Part shown: positions 24,000-35,572 of the stretch, piece by piece | Layout: every line of letters begins with the position of its first letter | Position numbering within the stretch: position 1 is the stretch's first letter | DNA from: Sipunculus nudus | Lineage: Eukaryota > Annelida > Sipuncula > Golfingiida > Sipunculidae | NCBI GenBank assembly: GCA_026874595.1 | Contig: CM049313.1 | Span: forward strand, 40,392,659-40,456,658 | Direction: 5' to 3' | DNA: 64,000 nucleotides | The notes under the pieces: model-generated | Database searches by the model: none | Seen by the model: only the letters and a program-made list of their open reading frames with translations | Told to the model about the DNA's origin: nothing | Translations under genes and position numbers: made by a program

Positions 24000-25065
24000 G
24001 TCCATCCTTCCGTCAGTGACACACACTTTCGCGTGTAATAACTCAACAACATACTTCAGCTCTCCAAAATTCACAGGGATGTTTGGTACATACAAGGGCC
24101 CTGGACCTGTTGAATTACAGACCTGTCGGATTTCCAATATGGCCGCCAGAGCCAAATCGCTGATTTTCTTACGCGTGCCATAACTCAACAACAACATACT
24201 TTAGCTTTTCCAAATTCACAGGTATGATTTGTACATATAAGGGTTCCAGGCCTATTTAATTACACACCTGTTGGGATTCCAATATAGCCGCCACAGCCGA
24301 ATCGCTGATTTTCTTTCGTGCGCGATAATGCAGGAACTGCATACTTCAGCTTTCCGAAATTCACAGGGATGACTGGTTCATTTGAGGGCTCCAGACCTAT
24401 GGAATAACAGACCTGTCGGAATTCAAATATGGCCGCCACAGCACTATCGCTGATTTTCATTTGCGTGCGATAACACATCAACAACAAATTTCAGCTTACC
24501 AAAGTTAACAGGAATAATTGTTACCTATGATTGTACTATATCTATCGAATTACAGTCTGTCAGAATTTTAATGTGGCCGCAAGAGCACAATGGGGGATTT
24601 TCTTTTGTACCCGATATCTTAACCAGAACATGCTTGATCTTTATCATTTTCTCAGGGATAATTGGTGCCTATGCGGACTCAATTTTTCTCTAATTGCAGA
24701 CCTGTCGGAATTCCAGTATGGCTGCAAGAGCACAATTGGGGGTTAAGTGCGATATCTAAACAAGAACATGCGTGATCTTTCTCATTTACACAGAGATCAT
24801 TGGTACCCGGCCTATAAGGGCTCCATCTCTATCTAACTGCAGACCTCTGGGAATTCCAATATGGCCATCAGAGCACAATTATTGATTTTCTTTCGCATCC
24901 GGTATCTCAACAAGAACATGCTTGATCTTTCTCAAAGTCACAGGGATCATTGATACCAATGAGGGCTTCTGGCCTATTGAAATACAGACTTGCTGAAAAT
25001 CAAATATGGCCAACAGAGTTTAATCGATGATTTTCTATTGCACGCATTATTTCAGACATATCTTC
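24000..25065. repeat. 145-bp satellite array, about 7 units
   Basis: The block with ATATGGCCGCCA and TCGCTGATTTTCTT recurs at about 24157, 24302, 24447, 24592, 24736, 24879 and 25023, a spacing of 143-145 bp. Units at the right are more diverged. A related single fragment lies near 32182-32250. Open frames within the array are periodic artefacts. Confidence 0.92.
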
Positions 25066-25385
25066 TTTAATATTATTTTAACCAGTAGGATTTGTTTCCC
25101 TCATACATATGGATAAAAACCTGTTTATGTTTGTAATTTTTTCAACTTCAACCTTAACTCAACACATGTAAACTAGTCCAACACTACAAGAGATTCGGAG
25201 CCCTCTGAGGACCATTGTCCGCGACCACATCTAGTTATTCTAAATTTTATTTGTCTATAATTATTTTAATCAACAAGGCTGTCTTCTTGCTTATTTGACA
25301 TCAGAGTGAACGCTAACCAGTAATTCAGTAACTGTAAGGCCGGCCTTCATGCCATACTAGTTGGCACGAATGTCAACACTGCTGC
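25066..25385. other. Spacer
   Basis: Unremarkable sequence between the satellite and the CpG-rich block. Confidence 0.35.
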
Positions 25386-25388
25386 CAA

Positions 25389-25464
25389 CCCGGAAGTGGG
25401 TGCGCATGCGCGTGATCTAGCCATACCACTTGGAATAGTGACTAATGCGCACAACAGGGGGCGC
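25389..25464. promoter_or_regulatory. CpG-rich ETS / NRF1 / CTCF-like motif cluster
   Basis: Within 76 bp lie ACCCGGAAGTGG (ETS-type core CCGGAAGT, about 25389-25400), TGCGCATGCGCG (a palindromic NRF1-type site, 25401-25412) and CAGGGGGCGC (matches the core of the vertebrate CTCF site, 25455-25464). The block stands out against AT-rich surroundings. ETS plus NRF1 is a common pairing in housekeeping promoters. No adjacent gene can be assigned, so the function is inferred from motifs only. Confidence 0.4.
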
Positions 25465-25787
25465 CCGGGGACGACTAAGAAACAAACCCTTTTAACTCTG
25501 GGAAGCCATATGAATTTATAACGTATTAAATATAAAGGATAGAATCATTATTTAATCGATATATATTTTATTTTTGAAAAATTCATTATTAAATTTCCAT
25601 TTGATTAATGGTATATTTCATATTTATATTAATAGTAAGAGTATTATAAAATACATGTGAAATGAGCGAAGAAATGTTAGAAAGATGAGTGATAGTTTGA
25701 TTGATTGATTGATTGATTGATAGAGAGAAGGAAATGGGGAGATAATGCATGAATTCAAACACAAAGATTCCAAATAATATTTTATAC

Positions 25788-26030
25788 CGGGTTTGCCATA
25801 TGTGAGGTCCTAAGTCCTAGACATGAACTGCCCTAAATATGTTTGATTTATTTTCTCTGTCTGTGATTTTAGTGTATCTTGGCTGATATTGGTATGAAGA
25901 CGCTTAATACAGGCGCCTTCCCTCACAGACATTTGTTATTGCATGTTATTAGTAACAATTATATTAAACATTATTTAATTCCGGGCTTGCCATGTGCGAG
26001 GTCCGAAGTCCTAGACATAGAACTGTCGGA
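25788..26030. repeat. Two-copy direct repeat, about 190-bp offset
   Basis: CCGGGTTTGCCATATGTGAG with AAGTCCTAGACAT near 25788-25828 is repeated as CCGGGCTTGCCATGTGCGAG with AAGTCCTAGACAT near 25981-26020. A third GTCCTAGGGATGAAC fragment lies near 26110. Confidence 0.7.
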
Positions 26031-26453
26031 AAAGATGTATATATACTAGTATATTAAATTTTTACTTTTTTAAATATTTGGTTCATGTTCTCATTGTCAC
26101 GTATTTTTAGTCCTAGGGATGAACAGTCCCGTGTATGAGTTTTTTTTTATTTATTTTTGTTAACTTGTTTATCAACAGTAGAGAGAATATTGTTAGTATT
26201 CCCGAGTGCAAAAGAATGTGTCTGTATTTCCTGCTTTAAAATATATGGATGCGTTTGCAAGATTTATAAAACCATTCTAAGCATGCATTACGTTGTGCCA
26301 TGGGGCAATTACCATAACCAAAGTGAGTTTTTTTCTCTATATGGCTGTCTGCATACATGTGCAATATACATTTACGGTGGAACACACATTTTAAGACTTA
26401 TACTATGTATTATAAGACTTTTATACTTTGTATCAATTGTCAAGGGAATTCTT

Positions 26454-26860
26454 TCATTTCATTATTTTTTTCAGACAATCAAAGAAAGGCGTGCGGGATT
26501 TTTTTTTTGGTTTATAGTTAAATGAACTTGGATCTTTACCATTTGCTAAGCTTACCGCTGCAGCAATAGCAAACAAGCCACAGTCATTTCGACCATTCTG
26601 AATTTGGAAAGAGCAACATACTATTTTTAAAGATTGGGAGATTGCTGGAAGTAAGGCAAAAATTTGTTTAATAATATCTTCAGGTAGTTTCATCCAGAGT
26701 ATCAAAAATATAAACTGTGTCTGGTTGACAGCCAATAGTTGTGGCTGTAAACCAGTGATTAAACCTTCCACAGTGTAGAATCTGTATCATAGTATTCACC
26801 AGCTGATAAACCCGGTACACCGAGCTTTTTACCTGGGTTTGGGAGATATATTTACTGAGA
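26454..26860 (-). pseudogene. Ulp1/C48-type cysteine protease relic
   Basis: On the minus strand an upstream frame reads LVNTMIQILHCGRFNHWFTA and then VYIFDTLDETT. After a one-base frameshift near 26695 the frame continues PEDIIKQIFALLPAIS, QIQNGRNDCGLFAIAAAVSL and DPSSFNY to a stop at 26454. The spacing matches the Ulp1/SENP peptidase core: His in HW, Asp in the FD position, Gln before the active Cys, and DCGLFAI. Domains of this type with 'GRNDCGLFAIA' wording are frequent in invertebrate DNA transposons and retroelements, so transposon origin is likelier than a host SUMO protease. The frameshift makes it a pseudogene here. Confidence 0.7.
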
Positions 26861-27936
26861 TATTGAATGTTGGCTCATTTTTAATTATAAAAGTTAAAAG
26901 AAAATATAGATTTTTAGTGGGATACTCTCAGAATGCGATATGTACAAATATTTTTTTAACTTATTTAGTGGTGCTGTGCTCGTGGCAAAAATCATACCCC
27001 GGTAAGTTTACCTTGAAGACCTGGTCAATGATGGTTTACATTGCGAACCGGAATGAGACGCGGAGGTATAAAGTGTTTCTTTGATATTTGACTGGTTTCT
27101 ATCGTTGGACGTATAAAGAATAGGTTGATGTGAGGAACACATGAACGATTAAATGTACGTTGCAAGGAAACTGTTCCTGAAGAAGGAAACAGAAATATGC
27201 ATATATCGTAAGAAGCAGAAGCGGACCCAGCGGCACTCCATGCAGTGGTTCCGTATCCCATTTTCAACCACCGCAAAATATTTTTCATCGTATTAGACAA
27301 ATTTTGAGGCCTGAAACCCCCGCCACCACCCCACCCTAGCCCTGTTCCTGAAATTGGGACCTTGAATTAGGTTTTGTCATTAATCCTCCTGGGTTGAACT
27401 CTCCATTTCATAAAGCGAGAAACGTGTGTTTTTCTCTTTTACTGACCACGCACGTGGGTCAAATCTCTCATTGAAAGCAAGCGTTATTCATATGAACAAT
27501 AGTCCTTAGTGTTAGAGGTTGAGTGAACACGATGCACGCAATCTGGTGATTGCCGAAGGCAGTTCGGCTGTGCTCGGTAAAAAAACGGAAAAATCACTCA
27601 AAATTATATTTACATTAAAAATTATTTATTTTCATATCGCCTATGTCACTGCAGGGATAATTACCTTTCAAATGATGTATGGCACAATATTGTACACAAC
27701 GCGTTATTTGGAGAACATTGCGAACAAACCTGAACCAAATTCCTTTTATAAGTATTAGATTACGGGTTTAAAGGCACGTGACTGTGCCAAAAGTTGGCTC
27801 TGTAGACCTTTTATATTTAATTTATTATTTATAATCATTTGAGCAGCATCGATATGCTTATCTGATAACCAGAATCCAGGAGTCAGTATTTTCCGTTGTT
27901 CACGTATTGCAAAACGATTTTGAACCGTTAATTTTT
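26861..27936. other. Spacer
   Basis: No gene recognised on either strand. The 91-codon minus frame at 27025-27300 and the 79-codon plus frame at 27519-27758 lack similarity and splice context. Confidence 0.4.
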
Positions 27937-28650
27937 AGCTCAGCTGACTATAAGTCATCTGGGCTATAGTCGTGGTCCATTGTCCGTCGCCCGTCCGTCT
28001 GTCCGTCCGTCCGTCTGTCCGGATGTTCGTCCGTAAGACTGGCACGATTCGACACCGTTGGACCTACGAATCTGAAATTCGGCATACAGTTAGATGTCCC
28101 CAAAATCTCCTACCATACCAAAAATTTGGTCAATAGGACTTTGTTCCTTCGAGATATAAAGGAAAAACCTCAATTTGTTATTAGAAATCTATTTTCACAC
28201 TTCAGGACTGCCTAATATCAAAACCACTCATCTGGTTTTCTTCATATTTACAATAAATATTCCTCTATATAGTTCCTATGTACATGCCAGATATTAAGTC
28301 AGTATTATATAATTTAAAAAAGTTATGGGCCCAAACATAATGGACTTCGTAAAAAAAACAGGAAGATATTTGGTCACTTAAGACCAAAAGTGTTAAAGGT
28401 AGGGACTTTTTTCCAGTAATACAACTTGAATTAATCAAAATTTAATTGTATACCAAAAATTAGATCAAAATCTGTTAAATTTTTTTAAATATTGGCAAAA
28501 ATATAAAATTGGTACCTTAAATTCTTTGGCCACGGCACGTTTTTTTCCTGTAAGTACTGTGGATTTAATTTTCACAGTATGTATACATAAGGATTTAATC
28601 TGTTAAAATCTGAAATTTGAAAATAAAAGCTGCAAAATTAGGCTAGTTAT
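27937..28650 (+). repeat. GTCCG-type dispersed repeat, copy 1
   Basis: Starts TTAGCTCAGCTGACTATAAG, continues through a GTCCGTC tract (about 27985-28035) and then conserved blocks shared with other copies: AATCTGAAATTCGGCAT, TTAGATGTCCCCAAAATC, CACTTCAGGACTGCCTAATA, GTTATGGGCCCAAACATAAT and GTAAGTACTGTGGATTTAAT. Noncoding. Confidence 0.85.
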
Positions 28651-28734
28651 TGAACTTTTTTTGAGGCTCTTGTTGTATTCCCTTACATTGTCAAGCAGAG
28701 TACTTTGATGACTGTAGGTCATTCAGTGCACATC

Positions 28735-29265
28735 TCTATGCTCCGCAGGCTGTTGGCATAATTTTAGATGTCCCCAAATCTCCTACCTTACCGAAAATTG
28801 GGTCATTAGGACTTCGAGATATAAAGGAAAAAAACTCCGTTTTCCATAAAAAATCCATTGTTACACTTCAACGCTGCTTAATATCAAAACCACTGATCTG
28901 TTTTTGATCGTATTTAGTATTCACATTCTATCATACCAAACATTAGGTCAGTATTTGGTATTATTTTGAAGTTATGGGCCAAAACATAATGCAATTTTTC
29001 AAAAAATCAGGAAATATATTTACTTACCTAACATGAGAATTGCTGAACCTAGAGACTTTTTTTCAGGAATATAACTTTATTTAATCAAGATTCAATTGTT
29101 TACCCAAAATTAGATCTGAATTTTGCAAATTTTTCAAGTTATTAGCATAAATAAAAAATCAATACCTTAAATTTTGTCCAACTTTGGTGCTGTTGATTTA
29201 ATTTTCTTAGCATATATACATAAGGATTTAATCTTTTAAAATCTGAAATTTCAAAGAAATTGATT
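28735..29265 (+). repeat. GTCCG-type dispersed repeat, copy 2 (lacks the GTCCG head)
   Basis: Begins at the TTAGATGTCCCC block and follows the same order as copy 1 down to the ...TTAATTTTCTTAGC and AAGGATTTAATC blocks. It follows copy 1 directly, so the pair is a tandem arrangement. 29266-29460 continues with a CACCATGTCAAGTGTTGTTTAC block seen in other copies and a C tract at about 29430-29441. Confidence 0.8.
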
Positions 29266-29461
29266 GGAAAGAATAGCTTTTATTTATGTTTTCATACACC
29301 ATGTCAAGTGTTGTTTACATCTAGCCCACCTAGTAGTACAGCCTTCACTTGCACTATGTAACCCACCCCAGGCAGTTGCCTTGAGTCAGCCTGGCCACTA
29401 CCAGCAGGCTTCCCCTCTGTCCTGCACCCCCCCCCCCCCCGATGGTGCATAAACTAGATGA

Positions 29462-30274
29462 ATGTTATTATTTTCTGTATTTGATTCATTCTTATTCTAG
29501 GCTATGCTACATTTTAGATTTTGTATTGTACCACCAGGGTTACAATGATTAAAGTGTACATTTATTGTGTCCACAAAGTGGTGTATTGTTATGAAAGTGT
29601 GGATGTTCATCAGATAAGTAATTCCTTACTTCAGAAGAGTAAAAACTTCACCAGGTCTGAAATTGACTATTAATGCGAGTAATAAATTAAAACTGGGATA
29701 GTAATTAGCACAATGATATTGTTTGTCCCTCATTCAACCAACAGTGTGTATACTTTATTTGAAAAGATGTTTTATTTTATCAAATTTACTGAATCTTTTA
29801 TTTTATTTTGGTGAATAAAATTAAGCATGTACTTAAAACTCCAATGTGCAAAACTTTTTAATAGTAATTCAAGGAATATTCTTGTAGATGCCATGTTGTG
29901 GCATCATTTTCTTTTAAATTCAGTTTAAACATTTATGATTTAAAAATAATAAAATATATGTGTATGCATAATATGACCCAATATGAGCTACACTCTGGAT
30001 ATATGATGATTGCAACTTTTGCAACAATTCTAATATTTTAACTTATATTTTCAGGTTTTTTTAATTAAAAATTTATAAAACCTGTAAATAAAAAAATGAT
30101 TCAGATAAAAACTTCTAAATGAAAAAAGTGGATATGCTTAAAAAAATAGGATTATATATAAACTTAAATGCATTATTCCCTTGAAAGTGAAATAAAGGTA
30201 TTAGTCCATTCTGTCCACTTGCCTGTCCATCTGTAAATTTTCATATGCATCACAGTATCTCAAACTTTTACTGT
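29462..30274. other. AT-rich spacer
   Basis: No gene or structured element recognised. Confidence 0.4.
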
Positions 30275-31500
30275 TTTTAGCTCAGCTGACTTTCAGTCAT
30301 GCTGGGCTATAGCGATGGGTCTTTGTCCGGCGTCCTTCCGTCTGTCCGTCCGGCCGTCCGTCCGGCCGGCCGGCCGGCCGTCCGTCCGTTAGCAGGGCAC
30401 AAATCGTAACCGTAGGGGCTAGAACCATGAACCCTATGCAGTCTTAGAGGTTCTAAAATGATCTCCTTGCAAACCTGAAATTAGGTCACTGCGACCTATA
30501 TTCTCGAAGTTATGGGGTGTGTTTGCACCCCCCAGAAATAAATCTTTTAGCCAAAATTTTCATCCCAAACCTTCCATCTTTCACATACAGCTCACCTACC
30601 AACAGGGGAAGAACCATAATTATTTTGAGGTCACAAGGTCAAAGGTCAAGGTCACAGAACCAACTTCTATGAAAGCCTGTGGATGCATTTTAAGCCAAAC
30701 CTTTCATCCCAATTCTTTGATCTTTCACATATAGCTCACCTACTAAGTGGGAGAAGAATCCTATAGATGTTGAGGTCACAAGGTCAAAGGTCAGGGTCAC
30801 AGGATCTACTTCTTTGAAAAGGTTGTGGACACATTTCAAGCTAGACCTTTCATTCCAAACCTTTCAGCACTGATATCGCTTCTCTGCCAACAGGGTAAAA
30901 GACCTGTTGAGATTGAGGTCAAAGGTCACGTTCACAGCACCCTCTTCTTGCATGGAGACATTTTCAGGCAAACATTTCAATCTATACCTTCCATCTGACA
31001 TATATGGCTTAACTACCAATAGGGGAAGAAGCCTATTGATGTCGAGTTCAAAAGGTCAAAGGTCAAGGCCACAATACTTATTGTTCTAAATGCTTGTGAA
31101 CATATATCTGGTGAAACTGTTCAACCTAAACCCTCAGTCTTTCACATATGCCACATCTATGCATCACTCAATTTGATCAAAACTTCATATTTATGGGTCT
31201 TTTTGCTTGAAGAAATAACTGATTGATTTTGGGGTCAGCTGGTCAGGAGGTTACAGGTTGCAGGTCCAAGTTATTCACTCATTGGTTGCCAAGTAATTAC
31301 ACCAGATTTAAGTGTTTAGTAGTTACCCATCATTTCGAAAGAATCCAGTTGATATGTGGGCAAAAGGCCAAGGTCATTGGTCAGGGATGTTTGCAATAAC
31401 TTATTTTGTAGATCATCTCTATTTTTCTTTTATATATAACTATTGCAATCCAGCTGGTATATATCACTGTGTCGCTGTAATTGTGAGTGACACTGGTGAC
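30275..31500 (+). repeat. GTCCG-headed repeat with a 145-bp internal array
   Basis: Head TTTTAGCTCAGCTGACTTTC is followed by a GTCCG/GGCCGGCC tract (about 30325-30390) and CAGGGCACAAATCGTAACC. From about 30540 to 31090 a unit of about 145 bp repeats, with TCACATAYAGCTCACCTAC and AGGTCA-rich blocks at 30627, 30772, 30915 and 31043. It is a different subfamily from copy 1. Noncoding. Confidence 0.8.
30628..31071 (+). promoter_or_regulatory. Four clusters of directly repeated AGGTCA hexamers
   Basis: Cluster 1 has hexamers starting at 30628, 30636, 30643 and 30649 (spacers 2, 1, 0). Cluster 2 has 30773, 30781, 30788 and 30794 (2, 1, 0). Cluster 3 keeps two (30916, 30923; spacer 1). Cluster 4 has 31045, 31053, 31060 and 31066 (2, 1, 0, with end hexamers degenerate). 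AGGTCA direct repeats with spacer 1 or 2 are the classical DNA sites for nuclear receptor dimers. Whether any receptor binds here is unknown; the motif is built into the repeat. Confidence 0.4.
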
Positions 31501-32840
31501 ATATGACTCCCTTTTGTATCAGCCTATTAAGTGATAAGGCTGAGTGATAAGTACCTTGTTAATGCATAACAAAACCACAGTTGTCAGAATGCTTCAGCCA
31601 GGCATTAAGACTATGAGAGTACAGTATTAAGGTTTAGCTACTGATTTATAAGATGATGGGAACATTTTGCAGTTTATTTTATGGAATCATAGCAATAAAC
31701 TTAATTTCCTAGATATCGGAATATTTATATATAAATCACCACATATAAAAGCAAGTGTTTGTTCTCATAATATGTGGATATGTACCTGGATTAAGGATGG
31801 CTTTTTTCATTACAAGACTCTTAGTCATGCTTTCTGCATTTCCTTTCTTTCAGGTTTTGCAGTTTACCTACCCTGCTGACCCCATTGAAAAGCAGAGTTA
31901 TAATAAAAATATTAGACACACTTTTTACATTTGCATATCTATAAATCTGATATGAGGGCCTTAACATGCCTTTTGATTTGTTTGGACATTCATTACTGTA
32001 CCATCCTTTGCCCCATGTTTTTGGTCTCTTATTGGAGGATGTGTGATATCAAATGTCTGACTTGTCAGAAATCCATTTTGTCTGCCAGTTAGCTACCTTT
32101 GAAATCCTTTTTTTCAGTGCAGTTTCAGTGATTTGTCTTCAATGTTTGATCCAATTTAGAGAATGTTTGTTGTCTGATTTCAGACCTGTCAGAAGTTGAA
32201 TATGGCCATCAGGCAACCATATTCCTTTTGATCATATTATCTCAAGAACTGTTAAAGTGAATGCAGTTGGAAGTATATTAATCTGATCTTGCATAGGATT
32301 GGGTCAAATATTTCTTAATAAATATTACCATCATTTATACAGGTGCAGTACAGTTGGCTTGTATTAAATAAAATTTAAACAAAAGCACCCATTTCTCAAT
32401 AATTCTTGCATGGATTTCCTTGATTTTTGCTATATATGTTGTTCTTATATTTGCCCTTTGTGGTGTTCCTTTTGAGACTGACAGGTATCAAGCAAGCTCT
32501 GGGAATAGTTGCTGATAGCTTAACAATCAATATTTTTCCTCTGACCATAAATTCACTGTGTTTTAACCAGACACAGGTGATATATATTTCTGTTGTCGTA
32601 GAAAATTTCAACATATTTGCAAATTGGGTCTTCAAAATTTAACTTGAAGTTGTGAATCTCAGCCCATGATGTCGCAGGTCATGCTTGTTAAGGAATAGTT
32701 TAAATCTCATATCATTTGTGCTAGTGGTACTTTTGGCTGTGGGCAACTTGAAATTATTGAATAACAGTTAACTCCTTTGTAAAAAACATGCATGATAATT
32801 AACATGACTTACAGTGGACATTTATTTCCTGTAACTAGTG
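31501..32840. other. Spacer with scattered repeat pieces
   Basis: A fragment of the 145-bp satellite type lies near 32182-32250 (GACCTGTCAGAA, AATATGGCCATCAGG). A pyrimidine tract ending TTTCTTTCAG at about 31853 is followed by an open stretch (VLQFTYPADPIEKQ) but no GT donor follows, so I do not call an exon. Confidence 0.35.
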
Positions 32841-32844
32841 TTAG

Positions 32845-33106
32845 TGCTGTGGATTTAATTTTCACACCATGTACACATAAGCATTTCAACTGTTAAAATC
32901 TAAAATTTGAAACCAATTGATCAAAATATGAAGATGTCATTCAAGTTTTCAAGCACAATGCCTTGATTATTTTTATCTAGTCAGTGAAATGTGTGCTTGG
33001 GCAGTATTACATAACCAGTTAAACTTCTGACCTAGCCACTGCTTCTGTGATTGTCTGGGTCAGGCTGGGTCAGGCAGTAATTACCAGAGAGCCTCCCTCT
33101 CTCTGG

Positions 33107-33151
<45 letters not shown>

Positions 33152-33154
33152 GCT

Positions 33155-33201
<47 letters not shown>

Positions 33202-33389
33202 ACAGTCTAGCTCACTCTCTCTTGCTCTCTCTCTTTTCTCTCTGTTTCTCTCTCTCTCTTTCTCTCCCATTCTCTCTCACCCCTAAGCCTCCCGTTATCC
33301 TTACACCCCATTCTGTTGACAGGTACTATAAACCAGATTAATTAGCTATGAATGTTGGAGCAATTTAGGAATGAGAATCAACTGAAATA

Positions 33390-33433
<44 letters not shown>

Positions 33434-33660
33434 ATACTGTAAATGTGTAGTTACATTTTTTAACCTGGAAAAAAATGATGTATTGAAAAAGAGGAATAAA
33501 GGCAAATATTGTTAATTTTTCCTGGCTCAGTAGAATGGGAACAAAAATGATTTGCTTTGTTTCTCCACCTTTCTGCCTGTTTAAATATTTAATAATTATG
33601 AATAAACATTTTTCTCTGTAAGCACTTGAATTCAATTTAATATCCTGTATGAATATGCAA
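32845..33660 (+). repeat. Dispersed-repeat module with (CT)n core
   Basis: Shares, in order, the GTGGATTTAATTTTCACA, TGTTAAAATCTAAAATTTGA, AAGTTTTCAAGCAC and GTCTGGGTCAGGC blocks, a (CT)n run (about 33103-33268) and a TGTTGACAGGTACTATAAAC block with 60830-61520 and 62490-63190. A (TA)n run interrupts it at about 33394-33430. The 63-codon serine/leucine frame over the CT run is not a gene. Confidence 0.8.
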
Positions 33661-34289
33661 GGGTGCTGTAACTCCCACCATCCCCTTCCCCCACCCCATA
33701 GAGTCCTTGCTCTTTGGCACTGTGAACAATAGTTCTATTGCTTTTCCATAAAATTTAATAATTAAAGATAATATATTCAGAAAGACTGAGGCGTTTTATC
33801 TCCCATCATAACCCCCCGTCAATCCTTCCACCTGTTAAGTGGGGACTTTATGGCTACTGAATACATATGATAAAAATAGAAAATAGGTTTATTAAAATAA
33901 TTGGATCTCATTAAACAAATCTGTAAACTGTTGAACTGTCAACAGCTTATCGAAAAGGTAACTAATGGAAACACATGGTCAGATCTCAGAGTATTATTTG
34001 CAACAATTTCTTCAATCATATCAACCAACCATGGCCAAGATTACCTTTTCCAATCAGACTTTATCTGCTTTTCATAATATTTTAGATTTTAACCTTTTAG
34101 GTGTTTAAGTACTGTTGAATGCTCCATCCCCTCTCTCTGTCTCTCTTTCTCTCTCTCTCTCCTTTTCTTTCTACATCCACCTCATAGCTACCCTCACTGT
34201 TCCCTTCTCTGAGCCCCATCCCAATGTCAGCCTCCGTAAACAAGAACAAGATGAACTGGATATATTCATACTTTAATATTTTGTATAAC
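33661..34289. other. Spacer
   Basis: No gene seen; a short CT-rich stretch lies at about 34131-34172. Confidence 0.4.
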
Positions 34290-34639
34290 TATTTGTCCAT
34301 AGGTATCTATGTTCATGCCAGAAATTATGTCAATATTGTGTAATATGTAGACATAGTGGGCATCAAAATAATGTACATTGTGAAGACTGAATGAATGAAT
34401 GAATGAATGTTTTATTCTGAAAATATAAGGCCTCAGGCCCATAATTCCATAAGTAATTACATAATAACATCCGAATACAATATGATGGTGATAAATAAAC
34501 AATTGATTAAACAAACAATTTCTTAATACATGCATTCAGAAGTATCAATGAATATAATAATATAGTTTAAGAGGTCATTACTGCAATGTACAATAAATAG
34601 AAATAAGATATTTGTATTCATTAATATTTAAGAAAACCA

Positions 34640-34735
34640 TATTTCAAATTAAACAATGCACACATACAAGTACACGTATAAATATATATATACATGCACA
34701 AATATATATACACATACATACACATGCACATATAT
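34640..34735. repeat. TA/CA-rich low-complexity stretch in the LINE 3' region
   Basis: Alternating ACATA, CACAT and ATATAT words with no coding content. Confidence 0.8.
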
Positions 34736-35023
34736 ATCCACATTTAGAGATATCTTTACATCTATAAATACGCAAATATTTAACAGGTTAGGATATCTGT
34801 CCAAAATACTTTATAGTACATTTTACAAGTATACTTTATGAAAACTACTTTAATACTTCAACAATAAATAAATAAATAATAAATAAAGAAATTAAATACT
34901 GGCTTATATTTGATCATTTCTTCTTTTAAAAGTATGATATACAAAAGCTGCTAAATTATTAATGACTGCTGGGTTTTTATTTGTCATAAGTGATACAAAA
35001 GATATTTTCCCATGCTTAAAAAG

Positions 35024-35572
35024 TTATTTAATTCTCAAATCATTATATAGTGGACACTTCATCATAAAATGATATTCTGTTTCAACTAAAGCTTCACCAT
35101 GATTTAAACAGAAGGGACAATTTCTCTCTGTCCAGTGTATCTTATCATGCCTTCCTTTTTCAATTTGCAGATTATGAGAGGAACATCTTAATTTGGCTAA
35201 ACTGGTCTTGTAGTTAATATTCATAACAACTTTCAAATACATTTCCATGGTTAATAATGATTTAAACACTGAATATGTTTCTAAACGTTTGTTACTTGAA
35301 ATATTGTTTGACCATTCTTGGGAATAAATATCCTTTAACCTTTGATGCAACTGTAACAGAAATAGTTGTGTATCCCCTAAGTCATGAAATATCCAAATAT
35401 AACCGAAGCCAAGTAAAAAAAGTAGATTTTTAATTTTTGTTGCCCAAGTTTTCCTTCCAAGTTCATCTAGACGATATAGCTTATAATATAGTTGTTTGGG
35501 ATATCTGTTTGGTGTCATTTTTAATATTTTTGTCCAATACTTAATACATCTAAATACATAATGAATTTTCAA
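35024..35572 (-). pseudogene. LINE C-terminal fragment, unit 1
   Basis: 182 codons of the post-RT region of a LINE polyprotein, with the zinc-knuckle-like CPFCLNHG...YHFMMKC. A T at 35024 (G in units 2 and 3) creates a stop 40 codons earlier than in the sister copies. Confidence 0.85.

Noticed and set aside
26454-26860. A functional host SUMO protease
   Set aside because: Only the C-terminal peptidase core is present, it is frameshifted, and the wording matches domains carried by mobile elements.
31853-31900. Possible exon after a strong acceptor (VLQFTYPADPIEKQ)
   Set aside because: No GT donor follows at the end of the plausible coding stretch and no similarity was recognised.
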